Shown: piece after piece, positions 36,493-45,500 of the stretch
Layout: each line of letters begins with the position of its first letter
Position numbering within the stretch: position 1 is the stretch's first letter
DNA from: Anaplasmataceae bacterium AB001_6
GTDB lineage: Bacteria; Pseudomonadota; Alphaproteobacteria; Rickettsiales; Anaplasmataceae
Reading direction: 5' to 3'
NCBI GenBank assembly: GCA_020002265.1
Contig: CP048228.1
Span: 744,001-808,000, forward strand
DNA: 64,000 bases
Program-made: the position numbers and the translations under genes
Notes under the pieces: generated by a model
Database searches by the model: none
What the model was told of the DNA's origin: nothing
The model's input: only the letters and a program-made list of their open reading frames with translations

Positions 36493-37926
36493 TTACCTAC
36501 GATTCTTCTTATTTTTTTTTGGTCTTTTTTTTCTGGTGACATTCGTAGGCTTAGTGCTTCTTTGTTGTAAATTCCCCAAATTATTATATATGTCATCAGG
36601 ATTAAAATCTGAAATACCTTTTTTACTGACAGCCACAGCAATTTTCTTAGCTTGTCTAAATTGTTGTATTAAATTGTTAATGTCTGTTACAGATACCCCT
36701 GAACCTGAAGATATCCTCTGTTTTCTAGTACCATTCAAAATTTCAGGAAATTTTCTTTCTTTTTTAGTCATAGAAGAAATAATAGCTAAATTCTTCTTAA
36801 TGACAGAATCTTCAATATTTATAGGCAAAGACATACTATTTAATCCAGGAATAAATTGTAGTACTTTTTTTATACCGCCTAATTTTCCAACCATTTTAAA
36901 TTGAGCAGCAAGATCATCAAAATCAAATTTTCCTTCTTTAACTTTCTCACTGAGTGCTTCAACTTTATCTTTACCGCCTATAGCACCTGTAGCCTTTTCC
37001 ATCAGAGACTCAATATCTCCCATGCCTAATATTCGGCCAGCAATTCTATGTGGATTAAAAACCTCTAGGTCGTTTATTTTTTCCCCTGTTCCAAAAAATT
37101 TAACAGGAATCCCTGTCATATAGCATATTGATAAAATTGCTCCACCACGGCTATCACTTTCTATTCTTGTAAAAATCAAACCTGTCATATTCACAGATTT
37201 AGAAAAATCTTTAGTAATTTTCACGGCTTGTTGTCCTAACATGGCATCTAGTACAAGGATACGCTCAACAGGATTAATGATTCTATCAATTTTAACAAGT
37301 TCAGAAAGCATACCTTCATCTACATTCAAACGACCAGCAGTATCAAAAATAACCACATCATAGCCATTTTCTTTAGCAAAAGGTACAGCCTTTTTTGTAA
37401 TATCTATAGCATCATTAGATTCCATAGAATAGTCGAAAAAATCAATATCAATGCTTTCGGCAAGAACCTTTAACTGCTTTTTTGCAGCCAATCTAACCAC
37501 ATCCAATGAGACAAGTAAAATTTTTATATTTTTATTATCTTCTAAATAATCATTTTTGATTTTTAATGCCAATTTAGCTGTAGTAGTAGTTTTTCCTGCA
37601 CCTTGTAAACCGCATAATAAAACAAAAGAAGGATCTTTATTGAGTTTTAAGCCTATAACTCTTTCTCCCATTACATTAGATATCTCTTCTTGCATCATAT
37701 CGATTATTTTTTTCGTTGGAGATATCTGCTTTAACAAACCTTCTTCTTCAACACGCCGTTTGATCATATCACAAAGATCATCAGCCAATTGTAATGATAC
37801 ATCAGAATCTATCAGAATATCATGTATCTCCTCAAGTACTTTACTGAGATCAAATTTACTGACAGAAACTCTACTCTTTAATTTACTCAAAGAATCAGAT
37901 ATGCCACTCGTCAAAGAATCAAACAT
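36493..37926 (-). CDS. ffh: Signal recognition particle protein Ffh
   Basis: SRP54 GTPase that targets nascent membrane proteins. NG domain: LLCGLQGAGKTTTTAKLALK, then VSLDVVRLAAKKQL, DTAGRLNVDEGML, the TGLIFTRIESDSRGGAILSI region (normally TKlDgdaRGG) and GTGEKINDLEVFNP. The M domain follows (residues ~325-450: KVEALSEKVKEGKFDFDDLA, PGLNSM, SGSGVSVTDIN), with a Lys/Arg-rich tail. ATG 37926 gives the family start MFDSLTSGISDSL and 477 residues; an extension to 37947 is less likely. 4.5S RNA was not found here. Confidence 0.94.
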   Translation of the reverse strand: MFDSLTSGISDSLSKLKSRVSVSKFDLSKVLEEIHDILIDSDVSLQLADDLCDMIKRRVEEEGLLKQISPTKKIIDMMQEEISNVMGERVIGLKLNKDPSFVLLCGLQGAGKTTTTAKLALKIKNDYLEDNKNIKILLVSLDVVRLAAKKQLKVLAESIDIDFFDYSMESNDAIDITKKAVPFAKENGYDVVIFDTAGRLNVDEGMLSELVKIDRIINPVERILVLDAMLGQQAVKITKDFSKSVNMTGLIFTRIESDSRGGAILSICYMTGIPVKFFGTGEKINDLEVFNPHRIAGRILGMGDIESLMEKATGAIGGKDKVEALSEKVKEGKFDFDDLAAQFKMVGKLGGIKKVLQFIPGLNSMSLPINIEDSVIKKNLAIISSMTKKERKFPEILNGTRKQRISSGSGVSVTDINNLIQQFRQAKKIAVAVSKKGISDFNPDDIYNNLGNLQQRSTKPTNVTRKKRPKKNKKNRR

Positions 37927-37997
37927 TTTAATTATTAGAAAAAACAAGAAAATTTGTATGCTTATACGATGATACCCAATATCTCCCTTACTGTAAA

Positions 37998-39854
37998 CTA
38001 AGCAGAATATAAAGCCATATGAATAGCAAAAACCAAAGAAAATATAGTGATAAATAACATAGAACTAACTATGGTAAACTCTATAACATTATCAGATATA
38101 AAATCAGACATGTTATGCCTAAAATTATTAATAGGGTGGCGCCAGTATTTCACAAAAGATATCATGGATCTAAAAAAATGAGCTATGCTGTTATAAACAA
38201 ATTCAATACTGCGATACAAGATGACTCTATATAAAAAATCAATATCGTATTTATTAATCTTTTGAGCATTAAATAAAACTTTTCTAAGAACAAAGCATAT
38301 TAAAAATGATATAAATAAATACCAAATATTATTTTGACTTCCCCATAAATATAATAAAATTCCCTGATTATTTGTGGAATCATAGGAAAACAAAACACCA
38401 AAAATCAAAGATGCTGCAAAGAGTAAAATCATAATTTTACCTTTATCAACGACAAATTCTTCATTATCAAAATAATCACATTTAATATTATTAACTTTAT
38501 TAACCCTCATAAAAGAATAAATAACTCTTATTATACTAAAAGAAGAAAGTATTATATTGCCTGATATAAAGCACCTATAAACTAATCCACCATGTATGGA
38601 ATACAATAAATTACTCTTAACCATGTAAGCTCTGGTAAAAGGAAAGGCAAAAATTGACATAGCTGCTATAATCAGGAAAAACAATATTGCTTCCTTCAGA
38701 ACAATATTATTGTTGCCCAAAGAAGTTATACAAAGGCTGCGCGTTGAAAGAAAAGCAGCATATACACATATAGCAAATAATAACTGGTTAGCTAATGAAA
38801 CAAATATATAATCTACTATTGAAACACCTCCTGCTTCAACAGCACCTTCACCTATTAAGATCATTATCAAAGCTATGTGTCCAACTATAAAATAGCACAA
38901 GATTCGCAATAGATTGCTATTCATTAATAACATGATTATTGCATATATAAGCGTTATAAAGCCTAATATAACCAATGATTCCTTCCCAGGAAAAAATAAT
39001 GCTAAAAATAACAAAGAAACCTTTGTCATGTAACATTGTAAGATACAACTATCTGATATATGAACACTAGAGTATGCATCTGGCACCCATGCAGAAAAAG
39101 GAAATGATGCAACATTTATAAGAAAAGCAACAAAGAAACAATATCTATAGAATGCTTTTATTTCATTCAAATCAAATTGCAAAAAAGGAGAATGGATATT
39201 ATCAATTATTCCAGAAGATGCAACTAACATTAAAAATCCAGCAAAAAAGTGCAGTGCAGCATATCGCAACCCTGCATGATAAGCATCGCTATTATTATAA
39301 ATACTTTTCCACATTATCATAATACTTACTGTAACTGCTATTTCATAATGAACAATAAAATTTGCCCAAGTAATACTGTTAACTAATGATATAACAATCG
39401 AAGAGTAAAACATAAACCTATAATGCACAGAATCATCACTTGAATTAAGCAAAAGGATAGCCAAAATGAGCATGATGAATCCAAAAAAGGATGCATAATA
39501 TGATCCATTTTTTAAAATAAAAGATTGAAAAGAAAAAATATCAGAATAACTAAGAGTTATATTAGATCGTAGATCATAATTTAAAATTATGATAAACGCG
39601 ATAACAATAAAAAAAATAAAAAAGAATCTATTAAATAATTTTCTATCTTTAAAGGACATCAATAATAATTGAAAAGACGTGGTAATGAGAAAATAATGAG
39701 GAGAAAAATTATGCTCTAAATATTGATATGCAATTATTAAATTAAATATCACTAATAATAGCTGCATACCTCTAATAAAAATATGACTATCCAGCCGCTT
39801 AATGCACAAGGGAATAAAAAAAGTTATAAGCAATAAAGATAGATGATAAGACAC
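37998..39854 (-). CDS. MrpD/NuoL-like membrane antiporter subunit, divergent
   Basis: A 618-residue protein with about 14-16 hydrophobic segments. It has the proton-conducting membrane transporter pattern: ITWANFIVHYEIAVTVSIMI with the central Glu, SFPFSAWVPDAYSSVHISDS (the PFxxWLPDAxxxxP/S motif), and MTKVSLLFLALFF with the conserved Lys. The next core motif, normally with His and Lys (H-A-x-F-K-A-x-L-F), reads SLANQLLFAICVY here, so these residues are missing. It may belong to the dispersed Mrp system with mrpE at 8 kb. Start is GTG at 39854-39852. It is preceded by RDD and methyltransferase genes at 26 and 2 bp spacing. Confidence 0.72.
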   Translation of the reverse strand: MSYHLSLLLITFFIPLCIKRLDSHIFIRGMQLLLVIFNLIIAYQYLEHNFSPHYFLITTSFQLLLMSFKDRKLFNRFFFIFFIVIAFIIILNYDLRSNITLSYSDIFSFQSFILKNGSYYASFFGFIMLILAILLLNSSDDSVHYRFMFYSSIVISLVNSITWANFIVHYEIAVTVSIMIMWKSIYNNSDAYHAGLRYAALHFFAGFLMLVASSGIIDNIHSPFLQFDLNEIKAFYRYCFFVAFLINVASFPFSAWVPDAYSSVHISDSCILQCYMTKVSLLFLALFFPGKESLVILGFITLIYAIIMLLMNSNLLRILCYFIVGHIALIMILIGEGAVEAGGVSIVDYIFVSLANQLLFAICVYAAFLSTRSLCITSLGNNNIVLKEAILFFLIIAAMSIFAFPFTRAYMVKSNLLYSIHGGLVYRCFISGNIILSSFSIIRVIYSFMRVNKVNNIKCDYFDNEEFVVDKGKIMILLFAASLIFGVLFSYDSTNNQGILLYLWGSQNNIWYLFISFLICFVLRKVLFNAQKINKYDIDFLYRVILYRSIEFVYNSIAHFFRSMISFVKYWRHPINNFRHNMSDFISDNVIEFTIVSSMLFITIFSLVFAIHMALYSA

Positions 39855-39880
39855 AACAGCTACAATCTATAAAAATTATT

Positions 39881-40495
39881 TCAAGAAGGCAAAGAGGAAC
39901 GCAATGCAACAGAACAACCTGTCCAACGATCATGCCAAGCCCTACATCTTATATCCCACAAACAGTTAAAATAACCTAAAAAAAGCACCAAAACAGAAAT
40001 AATAGAATAGAAATATCGCATTGAAAGAATTTTAAAAGAAATATCAGAACTCTTTGTATTATCATCAATAATAGATAATCTAAAGATTATCTTTGCTGGG
40101 CTAGCTCTGAAAAAATAATTAAAGGCTAAAAAAATAGAAAATGTCACAAAAATCTTAAATGTTTTTGCAACGGCTTCTTTAATGAATATAGTTTTGAGAA
40201 TTGCTTTCTCTCCTTCATCAAGTGCTACTCCAACGGTAAATTTATTTATAACACTATGCTCATCGTTGAGCATAGAAATATCCATAAACATATCTTGATA
40301 TACAAGTCTATAAATGTACCCTATCAAATAAGAAGTATAAACTAGTATAATAGCATCCAACAATAACGATATAAAACGTGTAAGATGTGTTGCATACATC
40401 ACTCCATTATTCGTTCCCTTTTCAGTTATTATGAAAGCACGTTTAATTTCATCAACAATTTTATATAGAAAACCCCTAAGCAAATCATCTCGCAT
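39881..40495 (-). CDS. RDD-family membrane protein
   Basis: A 204-residue protein with the RDD pattern: THLTRFISLLLDAIILVYTS (Arg and Asp of the first helix), a second and third hydrophobic segment, the motif SPAKIIFRLSIID, FKILSMRYFYSIISVLVLF, and the C-terminal RCRAWHDRWTGCSVAL (family: R-R-x-x-H-D-x-x-x-x-T). RDD proteins are poorly characterised; one has been linked to Na+/H+ exchange, which would fit its position upstream of an antiporter-like subunit. ATG 40495, 2 bp after the methyltransferase stop. Confidence 0.8.
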   Translation of the reverse strand: MRDDLLRGFLYKIVDEIKRAFIITEKGTNNGVMYATHLTRFISLLLDAIILVYTSYLIGYIYRLVYQDMFMDISMLNDEHSVINKFTVGVALDEGEKAILKTIFIKEAVAKTFKIFVTFSIFLAFNYFFRASPAKIIFRLSIIDDNTKSSDISFKILSMRYFYSIISVLVLFLGYFNCLWDIRCRAWHDRWTGCSVALRSSLPS

Positions 40496-40497
40496 AT

Positions 40498-41604
40498 CTA
40501 TTTATCAGACAAAGTACACTCAAAAAAATGAAATTTACGATTTTTATATAGATCAATATAATTTTTACGTATAACTTGAAAATCAGCACTCTTCAAAGCA
40601 TCAGATATATAATCAGTAGTATAAGCAAAACAGGAACTTATACTATCTTTCAGTATAAAACCATCTTTTGAATCTTCGCAGCAAGGAACTGCAAAAACAA
40701 ATAAACCACCAGATTTTAACTTATTACGTACAATCTTTAGATGCTGAACAATTCCAATTCCATCATAATTTAGCGAATCCACAGCTATTACTGCTTCATA
40801 TTTATCACTTTTCAAAGGAGATTCATCTTCAGAAAGCACAAGAACATCGCGATAATCTGCAACATGAACATAGTCATATACTTTACGCTCATCTACTTGA
40901 CATTTTGAAGCAATAGAACACATATTGCTAGATATATCTATACCTTCAACTAAATTTGCAATGCCATTCATTCTTAAAAAATGACAATTTATCCCAGTTC
41001 CACATCCTATATCCAAGACATTAATTTTCAATCCATCAGAACTAAAATGCTTCATAAATGACTTTAAAATTAAAATATGAGCTCTATAATCACTCTTAAT
41101 AATCTGATCTTCTACATAATCAGAACTCAGGATAGTAAAATGATCAATAATTACACTTAAACAACCTAAGTTAGCTTGTTCAGTTATCACAGAATCATAC
41201 CACTCTATTTTCTGGGACATATCAAAATTCAATTCAGAATTCTGTAATGCAGAACACTTGCTAGATTTATTAACATCATCTAGATATTGTTTCGCCTTTA
41301 CAAAATTTCCCTTATGAATATAGTATTGTATGAAGCCTAAGTTGATTAACGCATCTCTTTTACAAAACACAGATATCAAAATCAGCCGAAAGAACGCATC
41401 CCCCATATTTTTATGATGCAAGTGAAAAAACATCAATTTAACATTTGTACCTTTGATGTCTCTTATTTTCCGCTTCACATCTTTTAATAACAGCAATAAC
41501 CTTCGAGAATCAACAGCAACGAACTCTTGCACCAAATTTATAATTCTCTTCGTTAGACCAGAAAAAAGATTTTTAAAGTCCGTGATCATTGATTTGACTG
41601 TCAT
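40498..41604 (-). CDS. Class I SAM-dependent methyltransferase with TPR-like N-terminus
   Basis: A 368-residue protein. The N-terminal ~160 residues are helical with a TPR-like segment (ALINLGFIQYYIHKGNFVKA and KQYLDD). The C-terminal ~200 residues are a methyltransferase fold: LNVLDIGCGTGINCHFLRMN (motif I), VEGIDISSNMCSIASKC, EAVIAVDSLNYDGIGI and KSGGLFVFAVPCCEDS. This matches predicted TPR-containing methyltransferases (COG4976-like), whose substrate is unknown. First gene of a methyltransferase-RDD-MrpD-like cluster. Upstream lies the large non-coding region. Confidence 0.75.
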   Translation of the reverse strand: MTVKSMITDFKNLFSGLTKRIINLVQEFVAVDSRRLLLLLKDVKRKIRDIKGTNVKLMFFHLHHKNMGDAFFRLILISVFCKRDALINLGFIQYYIHKGNFVKAKQYLDDVNKSSKCSALQNSELNFDMSQKIEWYDSVITEQANLGCLSVIIDHFTILSSDYVEDQIIKSDYRAHILILKSFMKHFSSDGLKINVLDIGCGTGINCHFLRMNGIANLVEGIDISSNMCSIASKCQVDERKVYDYVHVADYRDVLVLSEDESPLKSDKYEAVIAVDSLNYDGIGIVQHLKIVRNKLKSGGLFVFAVPCCEDSKDGFILKDSISSCFAYTTDYISDALKSADFQVIRKNYIDLYKNRKFHFFECTLSDK

Positions 41605-41738
41605 CTACTTAACAAACTGCTACTTTACAATACAGAAAGACTTCTCTGGGAAAACCCAATCAAAGCGAGGGCTACCTGCAGAAAATTTATTCTAACTCAA
41701 AAAAAATACTTTCTCAAACTATTTTTATTCAAAAGACC

Positions 41739-41759
41739 AATATTTATCTAATAAATATT
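41739..41759. repeat. Perfect inverted repeat, 9-bp arms
   Basis: AATATTTAT - CTA - ATAAATATT. It could be an operator or the chance product of AT-rich DNA. Confidence 0.4.
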
Positions 41760-41966
41760 AGAATGCACTTCTTATATTAATGTTTACTTAACCTTATAAT
41801 ATTTAATACTTTTGATAGAAAAATCTGAAAAATTTTAGGATAAAAATATCAATCAATAAAATGAAGATATCAAAAAATAGATAAAATAGATAATCTGATA
41901 CCTTCATATTATTGTCTTTTATTACGCATAAAATTCAGAGATTTCGTGAATAACATCCAAAATATT

Positions 41967-41994
41967 GAATGTTTAAATATTAATTTAAACATTC
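41967..41994. repeat. Perfect inverted repeat, 12-bp arms
   Basis: Arms GAATGTTTAAAT and ATTTAAACATTC with the 4-base spacer ATTA. This is the strongest palindrome in the non-coding region. It could be a binding site for a dimeric regulator, a hairpin, or a bidirectional stem; it has no adjacent T-run typical of terminators. Confidence 0.55.
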
Positions 41995-42442
41995 GTTATC
42001 CCCAAAATTAATGCAATTCATTCCTCATTTCTAAAAAAATACAATATCCTTCAGAATTCTGCATTATGTTATTATTTTATATATATAGAAATAATATGAA
42101 TTACGTTATATTCTCAGGATAATAATTCTAAAAATCATCTATTCTAAAATGAACATCGATATTATTCTTTACTATTTTACCCATATTCTATTTTTTGAAT
42201 TCTAAAGAAAATTAATATTCATAAAATAAAATGTCATTGGGTAAAAATATGATTTATATATAAAGATGAAATGAGATATTAAATATAGATGTCAAAAACA
42301 TTAAAGAAATAAATGATCATACTATGGCATTTTTTCCAATAAACATAAAATTACGATTCTCTTTTTATAAGTTTTATAAATTTTATAAAATATTTTCACA
42401 GTATAAAAATAACGGGTATTAATTCATGTTATTCATATTGAT

Positions 42443-42488
42443 TTGTACTATCATGAATATAAATAATATATTAATAATATCATGATAG
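42443..42488 (+). promoter_or_regulatory. Predicted promoter overlapped by an operator-like palindrome
   Basis: TTGTAC (42443-42448), 18-bp spacer and TATATT (42467-42472) form a weak promoter ~90 bp before the giant gene. Around it, CTATCATGA (42448-42456) and TCATGATAG (42480-42488) form 9-bp inverted arms that bracket the -10, as a repressor site would. Confidence 0.4.
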
Positions 42489-42560
42489 GATTAATTTTTA
42501 TGCACTATGAACAGTGTAGTAAGATAGAGAACATTATTATAATTTTCTTGGAGAGGATCA

Positions 42561-45500
42561 ATGGCGCCAGAACCAAATGACAACACAGAAAAGACTATAA
42601 CACAATTCATAAAAAATGTTAGAGAAAAAATAGGAAATTCTGCTTCCATAAAAACAGAAATACAAAACATATTGCAAGACAATCCTATTTTGACAAAGAA
42701 CAGTAATTCTTTACGTGTTTTTACTGCTATCACTGGAATAAAGAGCAATGAATCTGATACTACTCAAAATATTCCAAACGCTGAGCAGGCTTTTCAAGAC
42801 ATATACAATTTAACAGAACAAACTGCACAGCGCAAAAATGTGCGAGAAGTAATCCTTGGACAGGAAAAAACTATAATACGATCAATAGCTGATAAAAGTG
42901 AAATAGACAACTCTGAAAATGTTTTGGATGCCTTTAGTAGATTATATGACAATATGACAGAACAGACCATTGCCAGAGAAGGAAGAGTGCGTTCAAAATC
43001 GTTACCAGCGATAAAAATACCCGAAATTACACAAAATAGAAGAAGCACTCCTGCTTCTTCTTCAAACCCGAATTTAGCATCACAACAAACTTCAGCCACG
43101 TTTATCCCCCCATTATCACCACAAGATACTTCCCCAAGACCTTCTATTCCTACTAGACAACTATCAGAAGATACTTCTGATTTTACATGGGATGAAAACT
43201 GGGATCATGAGCTTTTTAATCCAGGCTATCAGAGTGAAGAAGAGATATCTGATATATCTTCAGATGAAGGTGTTAGATATGATGATAATCTAAGCTATCA
43301 GAGTGAAGAAGAGATATCTGATGTATCTTCAGATGAAAGTGATACACTTTTTAACCACTCTCTAGAGGAATCAGCGATTTTGAATCCGGAGAATATTCCA
43401 TCAAGTACTCAATTAATAAAAGATAATGATGATAGCATACGTCAATCAGAATCAATAGATATCAGAACAAAAAAAGACTTTTATAATATATCTTCACTTG
43501 ACCATACAGATGAAAATGATGTCTCTCCTGACCCGCGCTCAAATGATTTTCGTTATCTATATCAAAATTTTCCAGAATCTCTGGAAAACGTACCTGTTCA
43601 AGATATAAATAATTTGCCTAATATTCCTACTAGATCAATATCAGAAAGTGATTATGAAGAAGAGGATTTCTCTTTTCCACATCCAGATGATTTAGCTCAT
43701 CTTCAATCTAGAGAAGATCAACCTATAACGCCAAATAAAAACTTCTCACCTAATGGCCCTTCAGCCAGCGATATATTAATGTCAGATAATGTTGATAAAA
43801 CTTCAATAATACAACCAACGCAAAATTCGCCACAAAATGATGATAGCTTTCATTCTGCATCATCAAGCAGATCTCAATCTCCTATATCGCTACAAAATGA
43901 TGATAATTTTCATTCTGCACCATCAAGCAGATCTCAATCTCCTATATCGCCACAAAATGATGATGATTTAAATATATTATTTGATAATAGCAATCCTCAA
44001 AGAAGACGAGAAATACAAGATAGAGCTCTTTTTAAAAAAGTAGATAGAAAAGCTTATCAAGACACGCTGGATAAATTTAAAGATACTTTAACAGGTAGTA
44101 CATATATAAGATCATCGTACGATGGAGAAGCTATCAATGTACGCTTAGGCCCTGGAGTAATGGGCGAAGATACAATACGGAATGTTCATAGAGCATATAC
44201 TGGTAATAATCTAAAACCTAAAATAGATCAACTTGCAAGTATTGTAGCTCAAGGAAAGAATTTTGATGCAAGCAATTTAAGTGAAGCTAAACAAGCTAGA
44301 TTACAGCAATTACAACGGGATATGCAAGAATATCATCGAACAAATCTTGCAGATCAACAATTTGAACCCTCTAATCTGACATTAAATTATAATAGCAATG
44401 GAATACCTCTAGTACGCGATAATATGCGTAAAAAAGAGGGATATCCTAATGATATCGAAGATCCTATGAGAAAATTCATTCATGAAGAAATGAGTGAATA
44501 TATTAAAACAATTAGTTCCAACAACTTAGGACTTGACGACAAAGAGCACAGTGACTATTTAATTGGTGGTTTAGTAAATTTGCAAGCTAAAGGTGGTAAT
44601 TTTTCTATCACCGCTGATAACGATGGTAATCCAAATATTCAAATTAAGGTGCCATGTAATAAACTTCCTAGTGGAGCTTATGATGCAGTTGCACAACAAG
44701 ATAAGCATAAAGATTTTATACAAAGAATTCGTATATTAAACGAAGAAGGAAGGGGTGATGAAATTACACAATTATTAAAAGAAAGCTCTGAAGGTATTGC
44801 TTTAGCAAATGATTTAACAAAATTATGTCAGAAAGAAATATCAGAAAATGTCAGCGGCCTTTTTGCTAATAAAGGTTTAAAAGCAGTAGCAGCAGATGAT
44901 TATTATGCACAAACATGTCACACATTATTCCGTAAAATTGACATAGAAAAAGTTGTTGCTCATTTAATAGAGAATGAAAATAATAGAGCACCATTAAGCG
45001 ATGTATCTATATCTATTGAACCGTTAGAAGAACCACAAAGAAGAAGAACTATTCTTGAGGTAAATATAGGAATTGAAGGCATTGAAGATGAAGTATCCTT
45101 AAATAAAACTCCAGAAAGAAACGTGGGAACTGACGTAGGAGTTGATAACCAAATGTCTAGAAGTAGAAGTATAAGTAGAGATACGCCAACTCCTGGTGCA
45201 GATGGTAATCAAGAAAGAAGAGATTCAAATGTACAACCACAGCCTCCTCAACATAATATTCCAGACGAAAGAGTCTTAGAGTTTATGGAGCAGTTAGATT
45301 TTGCACAGTACTGCATCCCTACTTTAAAAAATTTTAGGACATCATTACAGGAAGAATTTGATGATATATTTCCATTAGAAAATATGGATAAAGCTGTATT
45401 AACCCACGCAGAATGTATAAAGGCAATGCATGAAAAAATCAATACAGCATTAGATAACGATAATCTTAACAACTCTTATAATAAGGAGGCATTGCATGAA

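Larger units (their letters stand above)
41605..42560. other. Large non-coding region upstream of the giant repeat protein
   Basis: 956 bp without any convincing gene, the longest non-coding stretch in the window, between the divergent methyltransferase and the giant gene. It is extremely AT-rich and contains at least three palindromes (41739-41759, 41967-41994, 42448-42488; separate entries). No tRNA-like or known ncRNA fold was recognised. Confidence 0.6.

Noticed and set aside
43225-43970. CRISPR array
   Set aside because: The repeats are in frame within a coding gene, directly adjoining or with coding spacers, and have no cas genes nearby.
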